This document shows positions 16,167-24,242 of a stretch of DNA of 64,000 nucleotides, one piece after another (the stretch's first letter is position 1; every line of letters begins with the position of its first letter). Source of the stretch: CAXXOK01 sp963663285 (GTDB lineage Bacteria; Bacillota; Clostridia; Christensenellales; Aristaeellaceae). The DNA lies in contig CAXXNI010000002.1 in assembly GCA_963663285.2 (NCBI GenBank), forward strand, positions 1,054,001 to 1,118,000, written 5' to 3'. The translations under genes and the position numbers were made by a program. Below the pieces are notes generated by a model. It ran no database searches. It worked only from the letters and a program-made list of their open reading frames with translations, and was not told the origin of the DNA.

Positions 16167-16217
16167 AAAGCATCTGCCCTTCACTATCCACTTCAGTTTT
16201 CTTGCCTGCTCACTCCC

Positions 16218-16246
16218 TTGCCAATTTGTCATGCAAAGACTATAAT
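16218..16246 (+). promoter_or_regulatory. promoter of crcB
   Basis: TTGCCA at 16218-16223, 17 bases, TATAAT at 16241-16246. Transcription near 16253 leaves a 75-base leader with two hairpins: GGAAG/CTTCC, and GGATGGC/GCTATCC (near 16284-16313) enclosing GCAA/TTGC. Confidence 0.85.
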
Positions 16247-16327
16247 GGCGTAGGAAGCAATTTACTTCCTTATTTTAGTATTGGATGGCGCAATGCCTTG
16301 CATATGCTATCCGAAAGCGGTGTTGTC

Positions 16328-16693
16328 ATGCGTACGGTCCTCGCTGCCGGTTTAGGCGGCTTTTTCGGTAGTGTTTGTCGTTATTTATTATCTTTACTGC
16401 CGTTATCCAACAACCATGGTTTCCCGGTAGCTACTTTGATTATCAACATACTAGGCGCAATGCTTTTAGGTGTTTTAGTAGGTCTGGCGCAGCGTTTTAC
16501 CAACATCCATTCGGATTGGTTCACCTTTTTACAGGTTGGTTTTTGCGGCGGCTTCACCACTTTTTCCACTTTTGCGTTGGAAACCACATCGTTATTTGGT
16601 TCTGGCAGAATGTGGACCGGCGTTGCTTATATCTCCTTGAGTATCTTGTTGGGCGTTACAGCCGTATTCATCGGTAAAGCACTCGTTTCCTGA
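16328..16693 (+). CDS. crcB: fluoride exporter CrcB/FluC
   Basis: A small membrane channel that removes fluoride; it works as a dual-topology dimer. The 121-residue protein has four hydrophobic helices and the family motifs GGFFGSVCRYLL (near 8-19) and GFCGGFTTFSTFALE (near 70-84), which hold the pore phenylalanines and central Na+ site. Upstream ATGs in frame lie before or at the promoter or have no ribosome site, so 16328 is preferred (weak site). The Gfo/Idh gene follows 34 bases later. Confidence 0.92.
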   Translation: MRTVLAAGLGGFFGSVCRYLLSLLPLSNNHGFPVATLIINILGAMLLGVLVGLAQRFTNIHSDWFTFLQVGFCGGFTTFSTFALETTSLFGSGRMWTGVAYISLSILLGVTAVFIGKALVS

Positions 16694-16727
16694 GGCACAT
16701 GACCAGAATATGAGGAGTTGATCGTAC

Positions 16728-17708
16728 ATGAACTGGGGTATCATTGGCGCTGGAACTATTGCAAAGAAGTTTGCTACCACTGTTTGGCAAATGCGTGCCG
16801 AAGGCGAACGTTTAATTGCTGTTGCATCCCGCGGCGAAGAGAAAGCGAAGGCTTTTGCGGATACATACAGCGCACTACGTGCCTATGGCTCCTACGAAGT
16901 CATGATGGCTGATGAAGCAATCGACGCTGTCTATATTGCCACACCAAACACCTTACACTTTGATAACGCAAAAATGGCATTGCTGGCAGGCAAGCATGTG
17001 TTGTGTGAAAAACCATTTACCTTAAATGCCGCACAAGCCCAGGAGCTGTATACCCTCGCCCGTGAAAAAGGCTTGTTCATTATGGAAGCGTTTTGGATTC
17101 GTTTTCTGCCGTTACTTGCGGAAATGCGTAAGGTTATCGCTGCCGGAGAAATCGGTACGGTTACCCATATGCATAGCGATTACGGTTTCATCCCCACCGA
17201 GAGTTTAAAAGAACGTAAACTAAGCGTATCCCTCGGCGCGGGAGCACTGATGGATATTGGCATTTACAATCTTGGTTTTGCCCATATGGTAATGGATGCC
17301 GCACCTGTACGTTTTTCTTCCACCGTTCGTAAAGATGAGTATGGCACGGACGATTTCAGCGCGATCTTGTTGGAGTATCCGGATGGTAAATCCGCTGCTG
17401 TCGCCACTTCCATCGGCATGGTGATGCACCGCAATGCTACCATCTTCGGCAGTAAAGGCGAAATTACGCTGCCGGATTTCCAAATGGCGCAGACTATGAC
17501 GATTCAACATAACGACGGCACCTCCCGTACTATCGAAATGCCATTTGATATCAATGGTTTTGAATACGAAATTCGAGAGGTCAACCGTTGCGTAAAACTT
17601 GGTATGAATACCAGCGATATTCTGCGCGAGCAGGACACGCTGACTGTGTTGACCACCATGGATGCCATTCGTGAATCCTGGGATTTACGCTTCCCCGGCG
17701 AAGCATAA
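16728..17708 (+). CDS. Gfo/Idh/MocA-family oxidoreductase
   Basis: An NAD(P)-dependent dehydrogenase, usually acting on sugars, inositols or dihydrodiols. The 326-residue protein has a Rossmann fold with GIIGAGTIAKKFA (about 4-16), the EKPFTLN motif (about 93-99) that holds the cofactor and catalytic lysine, and the C-terminal beta-sheet domain with a GALMDIGIYNL segment. The substrate is not deducible. AGGAG precedes the ATG. Confidence 0.93.
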   Translation: MNWGIIGAGTIAKKFATTVWQMRAEGERLIAVASRGEEKAKAFADTYSALRAYGSYEVMMADEAIDAVYIATPNTLHFDNAKMALLAGKHVLCEKPFTLNAAQAQELYTLAREKGLFIMEAFWIRFLPLLAEMRKVIAAGEIGTVTHMHSDYGFIPTESLKERKLSVSLGAGALMDIGIYNLGFAHMVMDAAPVRFSSTVRKDEYGTDDFSAILLEYPDGKSAAVATSIGMVMHRNATIFGSKGEITLPDFQMAQTMTIQHNDGTSRTIEMPFDINGFEYEIREVNRCVKLGMNTSDILREQDTLTVLTTMDAIRESWDLRFPGEA

Positions 17709-17715
17709 TAACCTG

Positions 17716-18192
17716 TTACTCCTGTGCTAAGGCAGTCATCGCTTGCCGGTCCAGCTTGTACACCGTCCATTCCTTGCTGGGTTTTGCACCCATGGACAGA
17801 TAAAAGTTAATGCTGGGTTGATTCCAGTTCAAACATTGCCATTCCATCCTGCAACAGCCATGCTCAAGTGCAATTTGAGTCAGCTTGCGCAGGATGGCTT
17901 TTCCATACCCCATCCCCCGATATGCAGGTTTGATAAAAATATCCTCCATATATATTCCCGCAGTACCAAAGAACGAAGGAAAGTTGAAAAAATACAGTAC
18001 ATAACCGATTTCCTTTCCATCAGCCAATATAAACAACACCTCCGCCCGTTTTTGCCGGAACAGCCCTTCCGTAAGGCTTTCTTCAGTAGTCGATACAGCA
18101 TCGGGCATGTTTTCATAGGAAGCCAGTTCCTGTATCAATTGCAGAATTAATCCCGTGTCCTTTTCTTCCGCCATTCTAAACGTTAATTCCAT
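17716..18192 (-). CDS. GNAT-family N-acetyltransferase
   Basis: A 158-residue acetyltransferase resembling diamine N-acetyltransferases. Acetyl-CoA site: DIFIKPAYRGMGYGKAIL (about 85-102); other family parts are EIGYVLYFFNFPSF and NWNQPSINFYLSMGA. The ATG at 18192 has AAAGGAT upstream; the TTG at 18216 does not. It converges with the Gfo/Idh gene, with 7 bases between the stops. Substrate unknown, perhaps a polyamine or amino acid. Confidence 0.9.
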   Translation of the reverse strand: MELTFRMAEEKDTGLILQLIQELASYENMPDAVSTTEESLTEGLFRQKRAEVLFILADGKEIGYVLYFFNFPSFFGTAGIYMEDIFIKPAYRGMGYGKAILRKLTQIALEHGCCRMEWQCLNWNQPSINFYLSMGAKPSKEWTVYKLDRQAMTALAQE

Positions 18193-18263
18193 AAGTATAT
18201 CCTTTCTTGGTAGCAATAGTTTTGTCTGCGCCTTTCCAGGATAACAGATGAAGGATAAAAGTA

Positions 18264-18289
18264 AACGGGCAAGCTCTGCTTGCCTGTTA
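18264..18289 (-). terminator. terminator after the 18308-18751 gene
   Basis: An 11-bp inverted repeat with one mismatch (AACRGGCAAGC type, loop of 3) followed on the minus strand by TACTTTTATCC. Confidence 0.65.
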
Positions 18290-18307
18290 ACGCTTATCCT
18301 AACCCAT

Positions 18308-18751
18308 CTATTCTATATCCATACGTACCAGCGCCTGTAATGCTTTATTGCGGTATTGCAAATCATCCCGTTTTATAAAACCGTGCTTCTCCCAAAAATC
18401 GCTGCCGGAAGTGTTTTTTGTGAATACAACCAAGGCGACTTTGGTAATCCCCTCTTTTTTCATTGCTTCACATACATGCTCCACCAGAGCTGAACCAATG
18501 CCCCGTTTACGTTTCTCCAACGCAACAGCGGTATGGTAAATATAACCGCGCCGTCCGTCGTGTCCGGCCAATATCACACCAGCAATGCCGTTTGGTTCCT
18601 CGGCAATAAAACAAGTGTGCGGATTGCGGGACAGAAACCTTTCAATACCCGCTTTTGAATCATCCACATCGTTTAAACCCATCCCCGGCGTTGATGTCCA
18701 TAGTGTATAAACCGCTTCATAATCCGCCATATTCATTATGCGTATTGTCAT
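18308..18751 (-). CDS. GNAT-family N-acetyltransferase
   Basis: A 147-residue acetyltransferase of the YpeA-like type. The acetyl-CoA loop is VALEKRKRGIGSALVEHV (about 76-93), followed by NTSGSDFWEKHGFIKR. GGGGGAG precedes the ATG. It lies 16 bases after the nitrilase gene and probably shares its transcript. The substrate cannot be told. Confidence 0.9.
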   Translation of the reverse strand: MTIRIMNMADYEAVYTLWTSTPGMGLNDVDDSKAGIERFLSRNPHTCFIAEEPNGIAGVILAGHDGRRGYIYHTAVALEKRKRGIGSALVEHVCEAMKKEGITKVALVVFTKNTSGSDFWEKHGFIKRDDLQYRNKALQALVRMDIE

Positions 18752-18767
18752 CTGCTTGCTCCCCCAT

Positions 18768-19646
18768 TCATTTCCGGTAGTCTTTACGACAGAACGGTTC
18801 GTGGATTTCTTGGGAAATCAACAAGCGGTATTTATCCGGATGCCTGTATGCGTTGCCATGCACTTCCCGCTTACGGTATGCACGCATTGCCCGTAAAGGA
18901 AACGTTGCACAGTAGATACCTTCCGCTTCGCCCGCCTCTATCACCAGCGTATCCCGTCCTTCAAAGTTCCCGGGTGAACGCTCCATATAAGCAATTCCGT
19001 CAAAAGCGGAAGAATGGCCGTTACAGTCCGGATGCCCGATGGGGTAATTTACCGTCGCGATGCCAAGCATATTTTCGTACGCACGTGCTCGAAGCTGAGA
19101 AAGGCGGTTAATCTCCATCGGGCAGGCATTTGGGGTGAGTATCACTTCCGCTCCTTGAAGCATCAGGATTCTTGCGCTTTCAGGGAATTCGCGGTCATAG
19201 CAGATCATAGCACCTATTTTCACCATGCCCTGTTTCGTATCCAGTTCTGCAACCTGAAAATCATCCCCAGGCGTAAGCGCTTGTTCCTCCCCAAAATCAC
19301 AGGTATGCACTTTGGCATACGTCAGCACATTTTCGCCATACCTGTCGATGATTGTTATTGTATTTCGGGGCGAAGGTGCATACGCTTCCAAATAAGTAAG
19401 CCCGATCGCCATATTCAGTTCCTTTGCTAAATGCGAAAACGCCGTAAAGAATGTATCTTCACGGCTGATGGCAAGCGCACGTAACGGCTCTGGTTCTTGG
19501 GGTATCCTATATCCCATACTCCACATTTCCGGAAAGAGTGCTAGATCGGCTCCCATTGCTTTTGCCTGTTTGCATGCATCCAGCCCTTTTTGCAGATTTT
19601 CTTGCAGAGTTACGCCGGGTAATAGCTGCAATAAAGCCACCTTCAT
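18768..19646 (-). CDS. carbon-nitrogen hydrolase (nitrilase superfamily)
   Basis: Hydrolyses a C-N bond in an amide or a nitrile. The 292-residue protein has the full Glu-Lys-Cys triad: FPEMWS (Glu near 40), TYAKVHTCDF (Lys near 110), and MICYDREFPES (Cys near 148). It resembles N-carbamoylputrescine or beta-ureidopropionase-type amidases, but the exact substrate is open. I chose the ATG at 19646 because GAGGTGAA is just upstream and the conserved N-terminus MKVALLQL starts there. Confidence 0.92.
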   Translation of the reverse strand: MKVALLQLLPGVTLQENLQKGLDACKQAKAMGADLALFPEMWSMGYRIPQEPEPLRALAISREDTFFTAFSHLAKELNMAIGLTYLEAYAPSPRNTITIIDRYGENVLTYAKVHTCDFGEEQALTPGDDFQVAELDTKQGMVKIGAMICYDREFPESARILMLQGAEVILTPNACPMEINRLSQLRARAYENMLGIATVNYPIGHPDCNGHSSAFDGIAYMERSPGNFEGRDTLVIEAGEAEGIYCATFPLRAMRAYRKREVHGNAYRHPDKYRLLISQEIHEPFCRKDYRK

Positions 19647-19724
19647 ACCGTTCACCTCGTTATTACGTTGCACTAAATAAGGGCTGAGGGCGTATTGCTC
19701 CCGCAGCTAAAAAAGTGGCATTTT

Positions 19725-20474
19725 CTATATAAAGTACTCGTTCGCCCTTTTCTGCGAAAGTTTTGCAGAAAAGTCCTTCGCAAATGTATTGTAGCTTTCC
19801 GTATTCATGTTTTTAGCGCCGGCCGGACAAATACGAATACAACGGAAACAGGATATACACTGGTCACCGATGGTTTTACAGTCAGCATCAATCGCCTGCA
19901 TTGGGCAACTGCGCACACATAAACCGCACGTCGTGCAAGTATCCGTATCAGTCAACGGCCTGAATTTGCCTCCGTTTCCCCCATCTTTATAGGGCCGGTT
20001 GCCGCTGATACATATTGTTACCTTCTCGCTTTGCAGTGCTTGCTGGGCGAATTCCCGGTTTTCGCTTAAATCCTGTTCATCCGGACGCTCCACCTGTATT
20101 TCTCCAAAGGTATGGCGGCCTACCAATGCAGCAGCGCCCTTGACTGTAAATCCCTGCGCCACTGCCAGATCGCTCAGTTCCAGCAGCGCGTCATCGTAAT
20201 GCCGGTTCCCGTAGGTGACCACCACAATACAAGGGGTTTGGTTTCCACGGAAGTTTGCAAACCGCTCCGCTGCAATTTTGGGGATACGGCCTCCGTATAC
20301 AGGCGCGCCAAAGATGACAAAATCCGCTGAGCCGAAAATGTATTGGTCACTTGTCGGCTTGATTGTAACATCATAACCATTGGTCGTTTTCCCAATTGCA
20401 TTTGCCATTGTTTCTATACTTTTTTTCGTGTTTCCTGTCGGTGAAAAGTAAACTGTTGAAATGATATCGTACAT
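19725..20474 (-). CDS. EFR1-type flavodoxin/ferredoxin fusion protein
   Basis: A 249-residue redox protein with an N-terminal flavodoxin-like domain (YFSPTGNTKKSIETMANAI, FMN phosphate site, residues 9-27; FGAPVYGGRIP near 55) and a C-terminal domain with two 4Fe-4S motifs (CTTCGLCVRSCP near 182 and CISCFRCIRICPAGA near 208). Such proteins pass electrons between flavin and Fe-S partners in anaerobes. AAAGGAG precedes the ATG. The gene is near a flavin reductase and a MarR gene on the same strand. Confidence 0.92.
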   Translation of the reverse strand: MYDIISTVYFSPTGNTKKSIETMANAIGKTTNGYDVTIKPTSDQYIFGSADFVIFGAPVYGGRIPKIAAERFANFRGNQTPCIVVVTYGNRHYDDALLELSDLAVAQGFTVKGAAALVGRHTFGEIQVERPDEQDLSENREFAQQALQSEKVTICISGNRPYKDGGNGGKFRPLTDTDTCTTCGLCVRSCPMQAIDADCKTIGDQCISCFRCIRICPAGAKNMNTESYNTFAKDFSAKLSQKRANEYFI

Positions 20475-20520
20475 TTAAATCTCCTTTTTCATTGCATTGA
20501 AATTCTATGAGCAACGGGTA

Positions 20521-21093
20521 TTATTTCTCATTGGTCTTTATTGAATCTGCATAATCCCCAATTCGCCCCAAATGATCCCCTATTGAGAAGTAATGGTCGG
20601 GCGAGTATACCACAGGCTGTATTTTTCGCAGATCGATAAAGTCCAGCATTTGTACATCTTCCTGTACGTTTACCTGCTTAAACTGTGCAAAGAACGTATC
20701 ACAATCCCCTATTGACACCGTTTGAATTACTTCGCACTCATAGGACCACTTTGTATGCTCTATCAAGGGCACATTCAGAACATGGCCGTGTGCAAATGTC
20801 TGCGAAAGAGTAGCGTGATCGTGTTGCGTAGCCGCGTTATGCTGCTCCGCAAAGGGCAGTAAATCCGGTGTTACAACCGTTGCGGATAAAACCCCGGTCC
20901 GCAAAATGTTTTGCGTCGTGTGCTTTTTGCCGTTTTTACCATAAATACTAATCACCAAACAGCATGGCGGCCCTGCCGTGAAGCTAATCCAGGATATTGG
21001 CGCAAAATTTGCAGTTCCATCTTCGTTATATGTGCCAATGAGAAAAACCTGCTGGGTAAAAAAGCACATGGATTCATTCGTAATCTGTTCCAT
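20521..21093 (-). CDS. flavin reductase-like (FMN-binding split barrel) protein
   Basis: About 190 residues with the FMN-binding split-barrel pattern: ANFAPISWISFTAGPPCCLVISI (about 26-50) and NILRTGVLSATVVTP. The family includes NAD(P)H:flavin reductases and FMN-binding proteins. The start is uncertain: an ATG at 21093 with a weak TCAGG site is used, and a GTG lies 12 bases upstream. With EFR1 downstream and MarR upstream it looks like a small redox-response group. Confidence 0.85.
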   Translation of the reverse strand: MEQITNESMCFFTQQVFLIGTYNEDGTANFAPISWISFTAGPPCCLVISIYGKNGKKHTTQNILRTGVLSATVVTPDLLPFAEQHNAATQHDHATLSQTFAHGHVLNVPLIEHTKWSYECEVIQTVSIGDCDTFFAQFKQVNVQEDVQMLDFIDLRKIQPVVYSPDHYFSIGDHLGRIGDYADSIKTNEK

Positions 21094-21144
21094 CCTGAAT
21101 ACCACAGGCGAATAGCATTGCGGTGAATCTGCAAATACTTTCGC

Positions 21145-21612
21145 TTACTCCTTTCGGCATGCCGTGTTTTTCAGCGCTGATAAATTAGCCAGCACTCTGG
21201 ATAAGTTGTTTTCAAACTGGGCTATTTCTTCGTCCGTAAAACCCTGATAGAATATATCATTCATCTGTGCGGATACTTCGTCATATTTCGCCTTCATGTT
21301 TCGGGTTCGGTTAGTCAAACGGACGTTGATCTTTCGTCGGTCTTTCATATCGAAAACCCGCTCTATCAACCCGGCTGCTTCCAAGCGATCCAGCATACTC
21401 GTAAGCGATGTTTTTGCCAGTCCGGTTTTATCCGCCAGCTCACAAATCGGAATACTGTCCCGCGCCCACAACACAAACAGTATCCGGCCTTGCGCACCGT
21501 TAAACTGATCGATACCGTACTGGGAAAGCAGTTTTTCAAATACTCGTCCCTGTATCTGTTTGATTTTACCGATCAAGAATCCTCCGTTAGATTCTGCAAT
21601 CAGATACGCCAC
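21145..21612 (-). CDS. MarR-family transcriptional regulator
   Basis: A winged-helix repressor of about 155 residues. The DNA-binding part is seen at ICELADKTGLAKTSLTSMLDRLEAAGLIERVFDMKDRRKINVRLT (about 55-100), ending in the usual DxRxxxVxLT wing. Possible starts: GTG at 21612 overlaps the AAGGAGG site; a CTG or ATT codon 12 to 15 bases later would have better spacing. A perfect repeated palindrome overlaps its promoter, so autoregulation and control of the downstream flavin reductase and EFR1 genes are likely. Confidence 0.9.
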   Translation of the reverse strand: MAYLIAESNGGFLIGKIKQIQGRVFEKLLSQYGIDQFNGAQGRILFVLWARDSIPICELADKTGLAKTSLTSMLDRLEAAGLIERVFDMKDRRKINVRLTNRTRNMKAKYDEVSAQMNDIFYQGFTDEEIAQFENNLSRVLANLSALKNTACRKE

Positions 21613-21618
21613 CTCCTT

Positions 21619-21657
21619 CTATATAGGATTGTACTATATAGCACTATTTATCGTCAA
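21619..21657 (-). promoter_or_regulatory. promoter of the MarR gene with overlapping operator
   Basis: TTGACG at 21657-21652, 18 bases, TACAAT at 21633-21628. Two copies of the palindrome CTATATAG (21619-21626 and 21634-21641) flank the -10 box with a 7-base gap, a dyad that fits a MarR dimer site blocking RNA polymerase. Confidence 0.7.
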
Positions 21658-21681
21658 TAACGAAATTTTATTGTATCGCAC

Positions 21682-21720
21682 GCAAAAAGAGCCGCCGGTT
21701 ATTCCGGCGGCTCTTTTTGC
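21682..21720. terminator. strong bidirectional terminator
   Basis: A perfect 17-bp inverted repeat (21682-21698 with 21704-21720). It ends with CTTTTTGC in both directions and closes the TspO-like gene on the minus strand. Confidence 0.92.
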
Positions 21721-21728
21721 GTATACGC

Positions 21729-22541
21729 TTACGGTACTTTGCAAGAGGCGACTTTTCTGGTATGTATCGCCGCTACGATCAATAATGCAAGCATTGCACA
21801 AAGCGCTATCGTCGTAAATGTAATAATCATTGGGTATTGACCCGCATGGCCATTGGCAGATAAGTGCCTTACCAAAATGGCCGCGTATGCCCATGTAACA
21901 GACAACCCATAGTAGAAATTGCATGTGCGAATCATCGTAACTCCGGCAATCAGCACACCAATGGATAGCAGAATAATCGTCCACGTTTGCGGTGAAATTC
22001 CAAACCCATTCCACGAGCGGCTAACCAGCCATACGGAAATGTTGGCGATCGTCGCTACGGTAATCCAACCAAAATATAACCCAAAAGGTGCCCGCAAAGC
22101 CAGTTCTTCACGAGCTTTGCAATGCGGCATATGCAACAGCCATCCGATCCGTACCAGGCTTAGCAAAAGCAGCAGCATGATGATAACGGAAAGTGATAAT
22201 TGTTGGTAATGCCAAGTGAAAATCCATGCCGAGTTCAGTATAGAGGAAACGATAAACCAGATGCCGACTAAGTTTAGCGTTTTCTGCCTTTCCGGGTTTA
22301 TCTCGCCTCGGGCAGGCAGCAGCTGGAATACAACATAGACGCCAAGCATCAGATAAATCGCCCCCCAAATGGAAAACGCATATCCCGCCGGGGTAAACAG
22401 CGTATCATACTGTGCGGATACCTGTGCGGTATCTACGCCGTTTATCGGCAACAACGTTGCCAGCGCGTTAACGGTTACCATGACAACGTAAGCCAGTAGA
22501 ATACCAATTTTCAATCCTTTGTTTTGAACAGATACGTTCAC
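21729..22541 (-). CDS. tryptophan-rich sensory protein, TspO/MBR-related
   Basis: A membrane protein of 270 residues with seven or eight hydrophobic segments. The N-terminal half carries the TspO-like pattern LFTPAGYAFSIWGAIYLMLGVYVVFQ (about 48-73) and a WIFTWHYQQLSLSVI segment. TspO proteins bind porphyrins and related ligands. This one is longer than classical TspO (about 160 residues) and belongs to the long relatives found in Bacillota and others. The start is GTG after GAGGAG. Confidence 0.82.
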   Translation of the reverse strand: MNVSVQNKGLKIGILLAYVVMVTVNALATLLPINGVDTAQVSAQYDTLFTPAGYAFSIWGAIYLMLGVYVVFQLLPARGEINPERQKTLNLVGIWFIVSSILNSAWIFTWHYQQLSLSVIIMLLLLLSLVRIGWLLHMPHCKAREELALRAPFGLYFGWITVATIANISVWLVSRSWNGFGISPQTWTIILLSIGVLIAGVTMIRTCNFYYGLSVTWAYAAILVRHLSANGHAGQYPMIITFTTIALCAMLALLIVAAIHTRKVASCKVP

Positions 22542-22600
22542 AATGATTCTCCTCTCATTGGTTTATAGAGTAATGTGTTTTTACCAGCTGATTCTTTTGC

Positions 22601-23644
22601 CTAGAAACAGCGTTCTTTACGTGTCTTGCGGCAATTCTCCACAACTTTCCCCAGTTCGCATTGGTAGCACACTTCGTTGGTCAAGTTTACGCCGCCGAAG
22701 AATTCATCCAAATTATCCAAGGTGGTTTTCGCAATATTCTGCAAGGCTTCTTCCGTTAAAAACGCCTGATGTGAAGTAAGCACTACATTGGGACGGGAAA
22801 CCAGCAACGCCAGCACATCGTCCTTAATGATGTTTCCTGAGTTATCCTCAAAGAACAGCTCCGCTTCTTCTTCATAAACATCCAGCCCCGCGCCGCGAAC
22901 TTTTCCACTGTTCAACGCCTCCAACAGCGCTTCCGTATCAATCAATGCGCCGCGGGAAGTATTGACGATGAAAACACCGTTTTTCATCTTTGCAAATGCA
23001 TCGGCGTTCAGCATATGCCTCGTTTGTTCCGTTAGCGGGCAGTGCAGCGAAATAATATCACTTTGCTTAAACAGTTCATCCAGCGGTACGTATTCTATGC
23101 CGCTGTCTTTCGCCGGGAAAGCATCGTATGCTACAACCCTCATCCCAAAGCCCTTTGCAATGTCAATAAACGCACGCCCGATTTTTCCCGTGCCGATTAC
23201 ACCCGCTGTTTTTCCATGCAAATCTACGCCTGTAAGCCCGACAATGCTGAAATTAAAATCCCGTGTGCGGTTATAGGCACGGTGCAGCTTACGGTTAACC
23301 GTAAGCAGGAGCGCAATGGCATGTTCTGCCACCGCGTAGGGCGAGTATGCCGGTACGCGTACAACATTGATTTTTCCATAGGCTTCTTTAAAATCAACAT
23401 TGCTGTATCCGGCGCAACGCATAGCCAGTACCTTGACGCCCATATCATACAGCGCATCGATTACCTCAGCATTGACCGTATCGTTCACAAAAGCACAAAC
23501 AGCATCACTGCCGGCAGCCAGTTTTACCGTCGCCGGCGTCAGCTTGCTCTCCAGATAGCGAATCTCGTACTTCGTGTTGGCTTTGTCAAACCATTCCCGG
23601 TCATATGGCTTGGTATCGAAAAATGTAATGATCTGTTTTTTCAT
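22601..23644 (-). CDS. D-2-hydroxyacid dehydrogenase (D-lactate dehydrogenase-like)
   Basis: Reduces a 2-oxo acid, probably pyruvate, with NADH. The 347-residue protein has the family's NAD motif GVIGTGKIGRAFIDIAKGFGM (about 152-172), the catalytic Arg in NTSRGALID, Glu in YEEEAELFF, and His in LTSHQAFLTEEAL. The last 25 residues hold four cysteines (CYQCELG, ENCRK, RCF), an extension not needed for catalysis. The start at 23644 follows AGGAGGAAG. Confidence 0.93.
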   Translation of the reverse strand: MKKQIITFFDTKPYDREWFDKANTKYEIRYLESKLTPATVKLAAGSDAVCAFVNDTVNAEVIDALYDMGVKVLAMRCAGYSNVDFKEAYGKINVVRVPAYSPYAVAEHAIALLLTVNRKLHRAYNRTRDFNFSIVGLTGVDLHGKTAGVIGTGKIGRAFIDIAKGFGMRVVAYDAFPAKDSGIEYVPLDELFKQSDIISLHCPLTEQTRHMLNADAFAKMKNGVFIVNTSRGALIDTEALLEALNSGKVRGAGLDVYEEEAELFFEDNSGNIIKDDVLALLVSRPNVVLTSHQAFLTEEALQNIAKTTLDNLDEFFGGVNLTNEVCYQCELGKVVENCRKTRKERCF

Positions 23645-23832
23645 ATATCTTCCTCCTGCTCCTAAGAGCGTTTGAGGGGATTGGGTCCCTGTCTGCATAC
23701 ATTTACTATTCATTCCACAACTAGTAAGTACCCGAAAAGAAAAGTGTTGAATCGTGGTTGTCTTTTAATGATAACGATAAAATTTTCTATTTTCATTTAT
23801 TCTACACGCCCCCATATTTTTCCTTTACACGC

Positions 23833-23867
23833 AAGAAACCGGTGCACTTGAGCACCGGCTTCTTTTT
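23833..23867. terminator. terminator near 23.85 kb
   Basis: Stem AAGAA-CCGGTGC with GCACCGG-TTCTT (one A-C mismatch, loop of 6). The T tract is best on the plus strand, but the gene it closes is the minus-strand zinc-ribbon gene, whose stop is at 23899. Confidence 0.75.
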
Positions 23868-23898
23868 GTTGGTTGTTATGCAGTCATTGATTCGTTAA

Positions 23899-24165
23899 TC
23901 AAACAGCCTGCCAACGTTTCAGTTTTGGGAACACTGCTTTCATAATAGAGCGGGCGTTTGCTTCCGTCATCGCCGGATCATTTTCCATCATCGGTTGCAC
24001 ACAGAAGTCAATCATTTGTTCCATAGTAATGTCGGATACAAAAGCCCCGTCCTTATAGCAATAGTGGCAGTAATCCACGCTCTTGCTGCCGTTCTTCTCG
24101 GTGCCGTATAGCTCGTCGGTTTCTCCCATTGGCATTCCACAGCTTTGACAATACTTTTCCTGCAT
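23899..24165 (-). CDS. zinc-ribbon domain protein
   Basis: An 88-residue protein whose first half holds a zinc site with CQSCGMPM (residues 6-13) and YCHYCYKDG (about 32-40), the pattern of the putative zinc-ribbon family often next to regulators of the YafY type. The second half is helical (MEQMIDFCVQPMMEN). AAGGAGG precedes the ATG. The WYL-type regulator gene upstream on the same strand supports a shared, unknown role. Confidence 0.85.
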   Translation of the reverse strand: MQEKYCQSCGMPMGETDELYGTEKNGSKSVDYCHYCYKDGAFVSDITMEQMIDFCVQPMMENDPAMTEANARSIMKAVFPKLKRWQAV

Positions 24166-24242
24166 GGTGCTTCCTCCTTATCGTTGGTGCCCTGAACCAT
24201 CGTTCCTATGCATCATATCATGATAAATATGCCATCTGTTTG

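Noticed and set aside
16247..16327. Fluoride riboswitch before crcB
   Set aside because: The conserved segments of the crcB motif are not present, although the leader is structured.
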